64,000 nucleotides of DNA from Anastrepha obliqua (GCF_027943255.1 NC_072896.1:122667879-122731878); one strand, 5' to 3'; numbered from the stretch's first letter, positions 13,501 to 22,640 are shown. Made by a program: numbers and translations. The notes: generated by a model not told the origin, from the letters alone.

Positions 13501-16500
13501 TTGCAGTAAAGGTAGAATTCGCTTTATCATCAGGCATTAAAGGAAAAAAAGTTTTTTTTTTTCAGAAATATTATCGACTGCGTAATAAATATTGCAAGGA
13601 GAGCTTTCTATGTATGAAAGTCAGTTTGTCAGTGCATCAGCGCTAATAAATTCATAGGATGGCAGAGACAATTGGGTGGAGCTAGCAAGCACGCACATTA
13701 CAGCGGGTTTCGAACAATTATTTCACAATTTTCTGCTATTCGCTATTAAGCTATTCGTTCTACGCAGGCACTTCAAACGGATAGTCACGCAAACAAAAAG
13801 TAAATAAATGAAATGTATGTGGGAATATCACTAGATAACAGTACTATTTTATATAAATAAGTTAGTAGTTCGTAGCACTTGAATTGTATTGGGATCAAAT
13901 TATCGCGTTTATGCGGCAGGTGTTAGGCGATTTTTTCAAGGTCGGTCGCCGATCGACTGGCAAGAACAAACCAATGAGTGATTCACTGTTATGAAAATGC
14001 TCTTATAAAAGTTTTCTGTGATTCAAAGGCGTGGCAAAGAAATAAAAAATAATGACCCATGGAAGAAGAAACTCGGCCTAAACTTGCATTATTTGCAATG
14101 CGATGTTTATTATTTACTTTTAGTCGTTTTTCGAAGGCTTAAGAAATAAATAACCAAAAATTTTTTCGATCTCCAACTCCTTGAACTCCTGAAGAATACT
14201 CAATTTAATGAGCCCATTTTAAGTGAAACTCTAGGCTCTAAGCATATTTTTTACATATTAAAAATTTGTCAAGGGTTTCTGCTTGAATATGACGAATTGT
14301 CAGCTATAACCATGAAACTCAAAGCTCCAAACTTTGTAAAAAATTCACAAAAATGTATTTATTTATTTTAATATAAAGTCTATGAATAACAACTTCTTCT
14401 TCTCTAAGATAAGAGATGAGATTCGGTTGAGATCATTAAGATTATTGTTGTGTTATTACTTCTATAAAAAGGGTAGAAATTTCGAAGTTCTCTTCTTCGA
14501 ACATTAAAGTTTATTCTTTTCAGAAGGGCAGCACAGTCAAAATCTCCTTTTATAATGCCATATACAAAATATAAGGAGAGAACAGATCTTCTACTTTCTA
14601 GAGGTTTGAGATTTAAAAGAAGTAAGCAAACGGACTAAGTAGGCAATTGAGTAGTAAAGCCCTCTCTCGACGAACAAAACTAACACTCTACAAGGCTCTC
14701 ATTATGCCCGTCCTAACGTATGGCGCAGAAGCGTGGACGATGACCACATCCGATGATGCGACGCTTGGAGTTTTTGAGAGAAAGATTCTGCGCAAAATTT
14801 ACAAAAGAGGTGTAAAGCATTTTAATGTGTATGGTTTGAGAGTTCCAAGCTATTCCGCCGAATGAAACCAAGCATCGCATATGATTTTGAAATGATAGAG
14901 TTAATGTAACTAATGGATGCGAATTTCGTAACAAAAATAACACCCAGGTTGTTTATTTGGTCACCAGTCAGCAGGACATGGCTAGCAATACTATAGGAGC
15001 TTTCATAAATAAAACGCGATGAGTGGCATGAAAGAATTTTTAATCTTTAATATTTAAGCAAAGATGAGATCTAGAGCACCACGAATAAAGACTGTCAATC
15101 TCAGCTTGAAGATTCGACATATCATATAGGGAATTTATTAACGAGTAAATTTTGAAGTCATCGGCGTATAAGAAAAACTGAACATTAGGGAACAATGCGA
15201 ACAGGAGCGAACTAACGATACTGCCCTGAGAGTTGCTGAACATCGCACGGAAGGGTTTCTGTGACACGCTATCAATAGAGATAACACTTACTTATGGGTT
15301 ACATACGTCCAGAATTTTCAAAAAATCGATGTTTTTCCAATATTTCGAAAGTATAGTACCTTAAGAATATACAGTGCAATTTTCATGCAGAAATTCCCAA
15401 TATTATAGCTTCTACAGCCCATTAACTAGGTAGAGAGCGGTCCGCGCGCTCCTGTAACTCAAATTTTAAACTCGTTTTTCTCGAAACTATTTTTTTCGGA
15501 GGGTCTGCATGAAAACTCATACAGTTTTTAATATTTTTTGACGCGGTTTTTTTTTGAATATTCGAAAGTGTTTCTCTATAGATTTGATTTTTGATACTTT
15601 TATTAAAAAAATTTATATTATAAACATAATTAAAGTGTGACATTTATGACGTAATACGTATACTTTGTTTTAAAATGCCCTAAATTGCAAAATTTTTTGA
15701 AATTCAAAAATCCGGCTCGACAGACTACAACTTTATTTTACAACAAGTTTTTTACTTTTTACAGATTCATCAACATTTCAATGAGAAATGACGCAGACCG
15801 TGGAGAAACTTTTTTCATTGTACTTTGGGGCGCGTGATTTTTTATATACTAATTTTTGTAAAGCAAAATTAAAATAAATTTTTTTATAAAGTTTCAGTAC
15901 TAATAAACCATGTATAAATTTGTTTATATTTATTTCTTTTGTTATCCCTTCTAAAAACGGTTTTTCCTTTAGCGCATTTTGATGCTGCTGGACGTATGTA
16001 ACCCCTTAAATACGACTTATGCCATTGCAAAGCAATTTATGAGAGACTTTATCGAATTCTTTGAAGAAATCTGTGTAGATGCAGTCGACTTGACATCCAG
16101 AAGAAAACGCTGAGATACAGTATTCACTAAAAACTACATGGTTCGAAACTGTGGAAGGCCCCGTGACAAAACCATGTTGGTTAGATCAAACTAAACTTTT
16201 AACGGAGAAATAAATCTCAGCCTCAACTATGCATTCGAGTAACTTAGAAATATTAGAGGGCTTCGATATAGGCGTGTTATTGTAATTGTAACAAATTCCA
16301 AAAAATTGTTAACCGCATTTTCAATTTTTGATTCAGATTTTTTAGAATATTTCCAGGTATGGAGACCATTTTGGTATAATAAAGTGAAAGTTTGAAGTAG
16401 CTGAATAATCTCATTGAGTTTTTGTTTTACATACGACGTTGAGAATTTTCTTCGATATAAAACACATATGCGGAAGTAATACAAAAAAAAATTTATAAAA

Positions 16501-19500
16501 CTTGTCCATTCTATTCATTTGAACACAGGTGTATATATTTACATTGCGGGTAATCAACATAAATTAGAGCTTAAAAGTAAAATATTTGTAGCAACCAAAT
16601 CGCAACAAACGAAAGAAGCTAACGCGCAATCATCCTGCTTACTCATCTTCGCATAAAAAACTTTAGTCATAAGCGCAGTCGCCGACACCCCGTATTTATA
16701 TAAGTATGTCTATCCCAAAATGTGCAAGTTATATCACGCACTCAAGCCAACCTTCAAAATTACATTTTATCAGTCCTCTGAATGTACGTATTGTCTGTTC
16801 TGTTCGTTATATAAAGGGTGATTTTTAAGAGCTATAGGATAGTTTTTCAAAAAAACACACGTAAAATTCAGAAAAATGCATGAAATTTTTATTTAAATCG
16901 ATAGTGCGGTCCATATAATTTAATGTTTGAAGATTATTTCATGCAAATGTTGACCGCGACTGCACTTCAAATGGTCCATCCGCTTAGTATAATTTTGACA
17001 TACTCTTTCCAATGTTTCGGCCGGTATCTCACATATAAATGCTTTAGTGATGTCTTCCAATGCGTTAATTGAAGCAGGCTTGTCTGAATAGACATGAGCT
17101 TTAACATAGCCCCACAAAAAATAATATAAAGGCGTTATATCGCACGATCTGGGTGGCCAATTGACAGGTCCCGAACGTGAAATAAAATGTTCACCGAACT
17201 CGCCTCTCAACAAGTCCATTGTTACGCATGCTGCGTGGCATGTGGCACCGTCTTGCTGAAACCACATGTCATGCAAGTCAAGCTCTTGCATTTTGGGCAA
17301 AAAAAAGTTGGATATAATTGCACGGTAGCGCTCACCATTCACAGTTACGTTACGATTCGCAGCATCTTTGAAGAAGTACGGTCCAATGATACCTCCAGCC
17401 CATAAACCGCACCTTTTCTGGATACATTGGTAGCAATTCTTCTGGCTGATCTTCACTCCCAAATCGACAATTCTGCTTATTTACGTACCCATTGATCCAA
17501 AAATGAGCTTCGTCGCTGAACACAATTTTTCGATAACAAGGTGGATCTTAAACTTTCTTAACAGAACACGCATTTTTATAATAAAATTCAATGATTTGTA
17601 AGCGTTGTTCGTTTGTAAGACTATTCATGGTTAAATTATAGACCAAACTGAAAATGTTTGACATTGCAACATAACACGAAACGTGCGTCAGCTGTTTAAA
17701 CCAACTGTTTAAAAAGATAACAGCTAAAAAATCACCCTTTAGTTTTAGTTTTTGGTGGACAGGGAAGCTACGGCCATGTAATCTATCAGCCTTGACTGTT
17801 ACTCTTACATTCTCTGCTAATAAAAATTGAGTTCTATTAAAGAACGCATAATTTTACTCCATGCACAAATTTCAAATAATTACCGCACATCTACAACTTC
17901 TAATAGATTATGTTAAAAAAGTGTATAAAAAGTCTGTTAAAATAGAAATTTAAATTGGAGACCGCCAGCTTCATTGTAAAAATCTAGCTGTCTTGGCATC
18001 ACTATCTTAACATAAGCTATCATTTTGTAGTTTTTGGCAAACAGGGGAAAGCTACGGCCACTGCTACCAGAGGATCTCCTCTGTTACTCACGGTGGAGAG
18101 AATCCAATGTAATCTATCAGCCTTGTCTGCTACTCTTGCAGTCTCTGCTAATATTTAAAAATGCGATTCTGTTAAAGAACACATAAGAACACGCAAAAAT
18201 GTCAAACGAGCCTAAGCCTACAGCTACATTTTCTATAGATTATGTTAAATAACTCTGTTAATATAGAAATGTAAGTAGGGACCGCAAATTTGATTGTTAA
18301 AACCTGTTGTCTTACCAAATTATGTTAAAAAACTCATCACTGCCTTAATAATAGTTGCCATTTTGCAGTTTGGCCTCTCTATTTTCATTTTACCGCGTCA
18401 TTTGCATGTGCAAATACAGCAGACCGATTTGCTTGATGCCTTTGAGAATGAAGGAATTTATTTATTTATTTATTTTATTGCACAGAAAATACATTTTTTT
18501 TCTAATATTCAACATTCTTACAAATGCACTTACGAGTATTCCTAACAACCAGCACGTTTTTGTAGGATTTCTAATTTCACAAAATTTATATTTATAAAAG
18601 CCTCGAGTTAAATAAGTAAATAGAAATCGAATGCTGCACTACTCGTATAACATCAAACGTGTCAGTAATTTGGCACCATTGTTCGACAAATATCAAATCA
18701 AGTTTTATTGAAGTAAATTACAAACTGAAAAAAAACACAAAAAAGTAAGATACAATTGGACGCTTAACAATGAAAGATTAAGTCATAAAGTGCCGGCATA
18801 AGAAAACGGGAGAAAGTGATTCGTCAGCTTTCAAAACACATTTAAAAATGTTCAGTCTGACACAGTAACAGAAGAAAATTTTGATAAGTCAGTCCTCGAT
18901 TGTCTGTGCTGGACTATCTACTAAAGTGCAAGTTATCGAGTCTGTGCAATGTTTTACTGATAGCTGTAAGGCCAGCACACTGAGTTTGTGGGTTAACCAA
19001 AGCAAATGCATTAAACAAATGTAAATGATAAAACTATGATAGTTTCTATACAAATAAAACGGCCCACAGTTAACAGCGCTCCAGTTATCTGTTTATATAT
19101 TTTTATTATATTTTAAGTCAAGCGATTGGATTCAGACGGGGCAGATCTGAAAGGACTCAACATATTCGGTAGCTGTTGGTGATGGAAATACTAAGTAGGA
19201 AATAACTTGACTTTGTTGAACGAGCACGAAAGTCGGGGCTTATAAAACCAATCATTAAAAAAGCAAATGCGCTGAAATTGCTGCATACTTTCAGTTAAAA
19301 ATCAATCATTTGCACATACATAAATTCAGTTCAACACATTTCAACTGTGGCAATGTGATCCACATTAAAGCAATCACGAACCAAATAAAGTGAATAATAC
19401 TCTACTAAGTCCAAGTGTCTTGCCAGTGCATGCAAGCAAATCAGTAGAAACAGCACCTTCACAATTGGCGGCAAACGTGAGCAACTAGGCGACTCAACAG

Positions 19501-22500
19501 CTCCTAAACGGAAGTGTGACATGTGACGCCCATCACTACATACACACACATATTTAGTACGTACATGCCCACACACATTTGTCTGATTGCTGGCATGTGT
19601 TTGTGTGTGGTCAATGACATTTGCTAGCGAATGGGTGAACAGATCAACGGATAAGCGTTTTGAAGCGTGCACAAGCAGCCATCAAACACGAGCGTTATCA
19701 CTTTGACTATTCATTCGTCCATTTGTTGGAAAATCTATGAATTCTATTTTTATGCATACATGGCTGTATGTAGGTGTGTGTGTGTTTGGTAAATAAATGT
19801 ATGAAAAACAATACTAAGGTTGCAAGAGATTAAGCTGGCAGCCAGAAAAGTAAAAACAAACACAAATAAAAAAAGAAGTCGTGTATGTATGTATGTATAT
19901 ATGTAGCTTATGATTTCGACACTTGAGCGCGAATGTTCTGCAACTGTGTACATATGGATGTATGTGTGTATATACAAATGTTATGTAGTATTTTTGAGCT
20001 CACTAATCCACTCATCCATCAGCCTTTGACGTTTTGATGCAACTAATTTGCTTGTTGTATTTTCATTCATGCAAATTCAGCAATAAAGCAATTTAAATTT
20101 AATTGCCAATTGTTGTAGCCATTGACTGTTATTTGTTGATTGCATTATCAGCGCTGCAGCGTAGGAAGACTGTTGTTATTTACATTTTACAGATAATCAT
20201 TCTTGGCAATGCATGTAAGTGGTGACACAAAATCAAAGTCCAAGCACAACATTTCTAAAAATATTTTTTACTATAATAAAGAGTCGTTTTTAGGACACTT
20301 GAAGTACAGATTAAGAAGCATCTATTAGAAAGGAATTGGTAAATAAAAATTGTAAGGAAAAACTAGAAGTTGAAGTGCTAAGCCATGTTTAGTGAACTCG
20401 AGGCTGTATGACTAATCAGAATTTTACCGTAGGCTGTTTACCAACCTTTTCCACCTACTGCCTACTTTGTTTACTGGTCTCGGATATATTCAGGTCTCAT
20501 ACTCAGTAACTATTTGACTCCCGATTTAAAAATAATCTTCTATTTCATTGCCACTCCTTGTAAATGTAAGTTAAAATTCCAAACAACATAATATAAGAAT
20601 ATAGTTGTGATAGATAGTATGAAGAACAAATTATTATTTTAAAAACTTTCAGATTCCGATTCATTTTCGATAGCTCTTTTGTGTTTGGTTCCGTCTATTA
20701 GAGTTCCTGTGTAATTCCAAAATAATTCTTATTTAATTCCGTCCAATTTTTTAATCGCTCTAGGTTAAAACTACCTCCCATTGATTTTAAATGCGATAAA
20801 CCCGTTAGATTGTTCCGGTATGATCTTCTTTGCCTTTTCTCTACTTCCTGAATAAGAGAGAATAAGTTATCCTTACCTAGGTCACTGAGTACAATTTTCA
20901 ATTGTGTATCTGGTACTAGGCATGCTGAACCGATTTTTGGAGGTGTGGCCAATATCAGCCCGTTAACCGGCTCTCAGCGAATATGAAAGAATCAACTGCT
21001 TGGCTGACGTAATCGGAGTGGTTCGTTTACGAAGAAGTATTAGTGATATACGAAAAAAATCAACACAGCTTTCGTTCATGCCTTCGTTTCCATCTTAAAA
21101 ACGACTGTGGACTGAGTGTGTGAATAGGTGTGAAACAAGCGGGCAGAAATCTGCTGCCGAAAGACCTGTGACGTGGCAATTGAAGTTGCTTTTACAATTT
21201 GCCCAAGTTGCACTAACACAATCTTATTTGTTTGTAAACCCATCTCCTGTTACATCAGCCCATCATATGGTTCTGTCATATTCTCTGAGATCACGCGTGA
21301 CTACTGTCAAACTAACTACATAATTCTCTTAATATTCGTTGATTCATTGATATGTCATCACTTTCGCGTCAACAACGCTTACAAATTGTATTACGAATAT
21401 CGACGCTCTGTTAAAAGTGTTCTTCGCGCGCTCAGTCCAACTTATGGTATTAGACCTATTTTCGTCTTAATGGCTACGCCAATAAGCAAAATTTCCGTAT
21501 TTGAGCTGAAGAGCAACCGGAGGCGATTCAAGAACAGCCATTCCATCCATTGAAAACAACTGTTTTGAGCGGCCTAAAGACTAGAGGAACCATAAAACCA
21601 TATTTTTTAAAGACAAGGCTTAATACCGAATGCCGGAAATCAAAGCCCCTGATCAAGACGGCGCTACTTGCCTTACAACCCGTGACACAATGGATTTACT
21701 GCGTCGTTGTTTCGGTGAGCAATGTATCTCTCGTCTCGAACCAGTGGATTGGCCACCAATTCGTGTGATGTCACACCTTTGGACTTTTATTTGTGGAGGT
21801 ATGGAAAATCTAAATGCTTTGTAGATAAACCAGCTTTGAATGAGACATTGGAAGCCAACATTACTAAAGTTATTCGCGAGATACCGACCGAAGTCCTTGC
21901 AGCGAGTCATTCAAAATTGGTGTTTACGGCAGGCCGAATTACGACGCAGTTAAGGCCAATATTTGAAAGGATGCTACACAAAAATAATGAGATTTCCCAA
22001 TCAATTTGAATTTTCGTTGTTTTATTTCAATTGAAAATTCGATAGCTCTAAATTAATCACCCGTTAATACCACGAACACAGAGAGATTGTAGAACCACGA
22101 TAGGCGTACTAACGAGACATAGCCCAGTAGCAGCGTATGTTTATAAGAGAGGAATCTCGGACAGCGAGAAATGCAGGAAATGTTCAAAGGAAACTGTAGA
22201 GCATATTCTTTGCGGATGTCCTGCGGAAATATTTGGCCTTTCTAAATCGGCCGCCGTGGCCGAATGGTTGGCGGGTGCCCGGGTTCGAACCTCTGGGTAT
22301 GAAACATCAAATGATGACGCACGGTCGTCGAGTGAATTCCTGCCAAGAAAAAAACTTCGCATAAAAAACTGTCTACCGTTCGGAGTCGGCTTAAAACTAA
22401 AGGCCCCCCATTTGTGGAACAGCATCAAGACGTGTATCAAAAATTGGAGGAGCAGCTCGGTCAAACACCCAATAAAGGTTGTAAGCGCCAATTATATATG

Positions 22501-22640
22501 TATAAATTCCGTGCATTTTTTTTTTAGGTTTTCAAAATTTTATTGGATAGAGCAATTCATTATGGACTACTAATTTAACTTACCTTATAACGTTCGAAGC
22601 CCTTCAAATGGGCCTCTGTTAAATATTTAATGCCCAACAT
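1405..22640 (-). CDS. EPT1: Ethanolaminephosphotransferase (EPT1 / selenoprotein I family), 3' end off window
   Basis: Six exons join in frame to give the first ~302 residues of a CDP-alcohol phosphatidyltransferase. The family moves phosphoethanolamine from CDP-ethanolamine to diacylglycerol to make phosphatidylethanolamine in ER/Golgi membranes. The catalytic signature is complete in exon 4: D107-G108..A111-R112..G121..D125..D129 (DGKQARR...GELFDHGLD). MHPFW, WLAPNLITF and KYNTGVMFLPWGYD favour EPT1 over choline/ethanolamine phosphotransferase CEPT1. Hydrophobic stretches in exons 3-6 fit a multi-pass membrane protein. The start is the ATG at 22638-22640 (context CACAATG), giving MLGIKYLTEAHLKGFERYK, which aligns with the family N-terminus. 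All junctions are GT-AG and phases agree. Compared with the ~400-residue family length, about 95 residues are missing and must lie left of position 1, including the site where vertebrate proteins carry selenocysteine. Intron 1 is 14.25 kb and full of transposons. Confidence 0.93.
1784..1941 (-). CDS. EPT1: EPT1 coding exon 5
   Basis: 158 bases, phase 0 in and phase 2 out, acceptor TTTCCACAG and donor GTAAGT. Encodes GVSLMLFFTTLVGPNIWHAR, then a hydrophobic stretch ending in SSHPIIIKNIY. The trailing TT joins A of the next exon to make Leu before SYKNKTGK. Confidence 0.9.
2464..2772 (-). mobile_element. RTE-type non-LTR retrotransposon fragment
   Basis: On the minus strand the piece reads ...LYKALIMPVLTYG-AWMM, then LGVFERKILRK and EYRRRWNDELYELYDD, the thumb and C-terminal part of an RTE-type reverse transcriptase. 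Two other fragments of the same element, at 14625 and 43266, overlap it in sequence (TTTGTTCGTCGAGAGAGG on the plus strand here). Truncated both ends; sits in EPT1 intron 4. Confidence 0.75.
2880..3954 (-). mobile_element. mariner (capitata/mellifera-type, DD34D), defective
   Basis: The terminal repeat TTAGGTGCGCAACTAAGTTC starts at 3954 on the minus strand, and the same end opens the copy at 48413. The transposase begins near 3790 (SDFVPNNRHLREVLIFLF), continues as KGFLHRIVTGDEKWIHYSNP (first Asp kept), and runs to HPPYSLDIAPSDYHLF in another frame (third Asp kept). The second catalytic Asp is Gly (LLHGNALPH). Frameshifts and a deletion in the N-terminal half are present. No right terminal repeat was found. 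It lies in EPT1 intron 4. Confidence 0.85.
3955..4516. other. Intron sequence, no feature
   Basis: Rest of EPT1 intron 4 on its 5' side. AT-rich, no ORF or repeat recognised. Confidence 0.5.
4517..4773 (-). CDS. EPT1: EPT1 coding exon 4 (catalytic motif)
   Basis: 257 bases, phase 1 in, phase 0 out. Acceptor TCACACAG; donor TGG/GTAAGT. Carries the whole CDP-alcohol phosphatidyltransferase signature and ends in LPWGYDCTMW. Every metal-binding aspartate is present, so the enzyme should be active. Confidence 0.96.
4774..5889. other. Intron sequence, no feature
   Basis: 3' part of EPT1 intron 3, AT-rich. The short ORFs here are chance. Nothing recognised. Confidence 0.5.
5890..7275. repeat. Dispersed repeat of unknown class, copy 1, split by a mariner
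   Basis: Blocks at about 5897-5990 (TTCCAAATCGTGTGCCTGAT..., GCCGCTGTTTTTCTTG) and 6970-7260 (AAATAGTCAAAATT, AAAAGTCACCTTTTTTT, TATTTAGGTGAAAA) recur in the same order at 8890-9255. The deleted mariner at 6339-6963 sits between them inside a TA-rich spacer. No coding sequence or terminal repeats identified. Confidence 0.6.
6339..6963 (+). mobile_element. Internally deleted mariner (non-autonomous)
   Basis: Flanked by TA (6337-6338 and 6964-6965). The ends are inverted repeats: CAGGGCCCGCCATCTATCGT at left against AAAGAGTCCGCCATATAACT at right. The N-terminal helix-turn-helix region (VVYTLKECWEILRHYFENHG) runs through a junction near 6610-6660 straight into the C-terminal part (TPLDYYLWGAVKDQCYANKP ... 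NRMGWCMASRGSHMNEVVFH). The first and second catalytic residues are therefore deleted. Confidence 0.85.
7561..7744 (-). CDS. EPT1: EPT1 coding exon 3 (first membrane segments)
   Basis: 184 bases, phase 0 in and phase 1 out. Acceptor TTATTGCAG; donor G/GTAAGT. Encodes residues 43-103 beginning FLPKWLAPNLITFTGF, with two hydrophobic segments around LLTVVNFILIAYY and WVWSVAAINILLYY. The last base G combines with AT of exon 4 to make the Asp of DGMDGKQARR. Confidence 0.95.
7745..8262. other. EPT1 intron 2, simple repeats only
   Basis: 518-bp intron between exons 2 and 3, with short CA/TG tracts (7799-7826, 7962-7981, 8106-8117). No gene. Confidence 0.7.
8263..8331 (-). CDS. EPT1: EPT1 coding exon 2
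   Basis: Sixty-nine bases, 23 codons, phase 0 at both ends. Acceptor TTTTCAG before TAC AAC; donor GTAAGT after CAG. Encodes YNSIDTGYISVYVMHPFWNW followed by CVQ, matching the conserved stretch before the first membrane segment. Confidence 0.92.
8332..8879. other. EPT1 intron 1, proximal end, no feature
   Basis: About 550 bp of intron before the first recognised repeat. No conserved coding sequence seen. Confidence 0.5.
8880..9262. repeat. Dispersed repeat of unknown class, copy 2 (uninterrupted)
   Basis: Matches both halves of the 5890-7275 copy without the mariner: CCAAATCGTGTAATTGATTT, GCCGATGTTTTCCTTACTAG, then the TA-rich spacer, then AAAATAGTCAAAACTGGTCG and the AGTCAC...ATTTAGGT words. 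It lies in EPT1 intron 1. Confidence 0.6.
9265..9570 (+). mobile_element. Non-LTR retrotransposon 3' fragment (C-terminal Cys/His region)
   Basis: Reads HMTAIGNLVDPVCLSYLEEA, then STADFICESPAFAGANFG, and in another frame DVMRMSNIRSFKHEDIF. This is the usual C-terminus after the RNase H domain of I/LOA/Jockey-like elements (CxxC...EHFLCxCPA). It is degenerate and frameshifted. Confidence 0.65.
9863..10022 (-). mobile_element. RTE-type element C-terminal fragment
   Basis: On the minus strand it encodes the RTE C-terminus (GRGRPP-RW...QVEKDL-LG-NWRRLARKRND style, frameshifted). The plus-strand word GTGCTAACCGGC...AGTTGG...ACACCAA is shared with 55945-56125. Confidence 0.6.
10150..11240 (+). mobile_element. 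mariner-like transposase remnant (SETMAR/GVQW3-like DD34D), decayed
   Basis: Successive frames read RERESIENDERSGKPSTTKT, RRKGYRIDIAK, DPxMIPKL, GIAHQQFLS, RLREAVRQKRKDLWKNNSW, NKAPSHSAIILCEFFTKNER, NFFLFHRHF and CCESWIKHWQKYL. These are colinear with the large mariner-like transposase family common in insects. The second catalytic Asp is Asn (HNKAPSH) and the third is Asn (RLNFFLF). Terminal repeats not located. Confidence 0.75.
11250..11930. other. Intron sequence, no feature
   Basis: AT-rich intron 1 sequence between two transposase remnants. It may hold their unrecognised ends. Confidence 0.4.
11935..12910 (+). mobile_element. maT-like (DD37D-type) transposase remnant
   Basis: Starts near ATGGAGTGGGGAGC (11940) and decays through GAAIGAVRERIRRNPLS, MAREMNVSTISMSRLIRDDL, NLFTDEKMFTVEE (first Asp kept) to WIFRQDSAPAHKAKTTQQWL and SPDQNPLEYSL. 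There are 37 residues between the second Asp and the third position, which is Glu here. Frameshifts throughout. Related to the copy at 51236-52466. Confidence 0.75.
13056..13306 (-). repeat. tRNA-derived SINE copy
   Basis: Minus-strand head GCGGCCGCCGTAGCCGAATG (A-box like TAGCCGAATGG), then the family body (GGAACAACATCAGGACGCAC) and 3' end ...GCCAATTATATA. Same family as 22248, 38515, 46040 and 57391. The B box is degenerate. Confidence 0.75.
13307..14624. other. Intron sequence, no feature
   Basis: 1.3 kb of AT-rich intron 1. No ORF, repeat or RNA gene recognised. Confidence 0.5.
14625..14807 (+). mobile_element. RTE-type retrotransposon fragment
   Basis: Reads LSSKALSRRTKLTLYKALIM, PVLTYGAEAWTMTTSDDATL and GVFERKILRKI, a reverse transcriptase thumb region. 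It stops abruptly at ~14807, where a minus-strand Jockey fragment begins. Confidence 0.82.
14808..16290 (-). mobile_element. Jockey-clade reverse transcriptase fragment, split by an insertion
   Basis: From 16290 down it reads PSNISKLLECIVEAEIYFSV, NQHGFVTGPST, CISAFSSGCQVDCIYTDFFK, EFDKVSHKLL. After the interruption (15296-16004) it resumes as SIDSVSQKPFRAMFSNSQGS, then FFLYADDFKIYS (the YADD active site), INNLGVIF and INSIISKSYAMLGFIRRNSL. Both sides are colinear with one RT domain. It is 5'- and 3'-truncated and carries stops and frameshifts. Confidence 0.82.
15296..16004. mobile_element. 709-bp MITE-like insertion with 17-bp perfect inverted repeats
   Basis: GGGTTACATACGTCCAG at 15296-15312 is repeated exactly inverted at 15988-16004. 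The outer bases TTAT(A) and CTTAA extend the similarity and hint at a TTAA-type target. The interior is AT-rich without coding potential. It cleanly interrupts the Jockey RT reading frame. Confidence 0.75.
16291..16811. other. Intron sequence, no feature
   Basis: 520 bp of AT-rich intron 1 between a Jockey fragment and a mariner. Confidence 0.45.
16814..17739 (-). mobile_element. mariner, DD41D rosa-type, near full length but inactive
   Basis: Flanked by TA (16812-16813, 17740-17741). Ends AAGGGTGATTTTTAAGAGCT (left) and AAGGGTGATTTTTTAGCTGT (right, inverted). The minus-strand transposase C-terminal two thirds read FSDEAHFWINGYVNKQNC (first Asp), then VRFM/CGLWAGGIIGPYFFKDAA, WFQQDGATCHAACVTMDLLR (second Asp), SCDITPLYYFLWGYVKAHVY and RGQHLHEIIFKH. 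Forty-one residues separate the second Asp from the third position, which is Tyr instead of Asp. The first Asp is in another frame, and the N-terminal domain is largely deleted. Confidence 0.88.
17743..18366. repeat. Tandem duplication of a ~300-bp unit
   Basis: Unit A (17743-18030) and unit B (18031-18366) share AGTTTTTGG..GACAGGG.AAGCTACGGCCA, TGTAATCTATCAGCCTTG, TCTCTGCTAAT, ATAGATTATGTTAAA and the ACCGC...TTGTTAAAA blocks in order. Unit B has ~45 extra bases near its start. The DD41D mariner abuts unit A. Confidence 0.75.
18367..21339. other. Intron sequence with microsatellites, no gene
   Basis: About 3 kb of intron 1. Contains a poly-TATTTAT run (18456-18478) and (TATG)n/(CATA)n tracts (19880-19904, 19950-19975). 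An 84-codon minus-strand ORF at 20698-20952 resembles nothing I know and has no supporting context. Confidence 0.5.
21340..22062 (+). mobile_element. mariner, DD41D-type, decayed
   Basis: Starts as MSSLSRQQRLQIV, then YYEYRRSVKSVLRALSPTYG, skips to a deleted middle (KISVF, RRRFKNSHSIH), then DQDGATCLTTRDTMDLLRRC (second Asp) and SCDVTPLDFYLWRYGKSKCF (third Asp) in a shifted frame. The right terminus GATAGCTCTAAATTAATCAC resembles the rosa-type end at 16814. Left terminus not seen. Confidence 0.78.
22075..22243 (+). mobile_element. Non-LTR retrotransposon C-terminal fragment
   Basis: Reads GVLTRHSPVAAYVYKRGISD, then SEKCRKCSKETVEHILCGCP: the CxxC...EHxLCxCP signature that ends RNase H-bearing LINE ORF2 proteins. 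It is cut off by the SINE that follows. Confidence 0.72.
22248..22502 (+). repeat. tRNA-derived SINE copy with A and B boxes
   Basis: Head CGGCCGCCGTGGCCGAATGG gives an A box (TGGCCGAATGG, 22256-22266) and a strong B box (GGTTCGAACC, 22282-22291), the internal RNA polymerase III promoter of a tRNA. The body carries CTACCGTTCGGAGTCGGCTT and GAGGAGCAGCTCGG, shared with the other copies, and ends in GCGCCAATTATATATGTA. It lies ~80 bp from EPT1 exon 1, in intron 1. Confidence 0.82.
22584..22640 (-). CDS. EPT1: EPT1 coding exon 1
   Basis: Nineteen codons from the ATG to TAT AAG, followed by donor GTAAGT (22578-22583). Phase 0 end. The peptide ends in GFERYK and runs directly into YNSIDTGY of the next exon, as in the family. 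This exon is too short to stand out as an ORF and was found by looking for the missing N-terminus. Confidence 0.88.

Noticed and set aside
20698..20952. 84-codon minus-strand ORF starting MATPPKIGSACLVPD
   Set aside because: No recognised domain, splice context or neighbouring element; length is within chance for this sequence.
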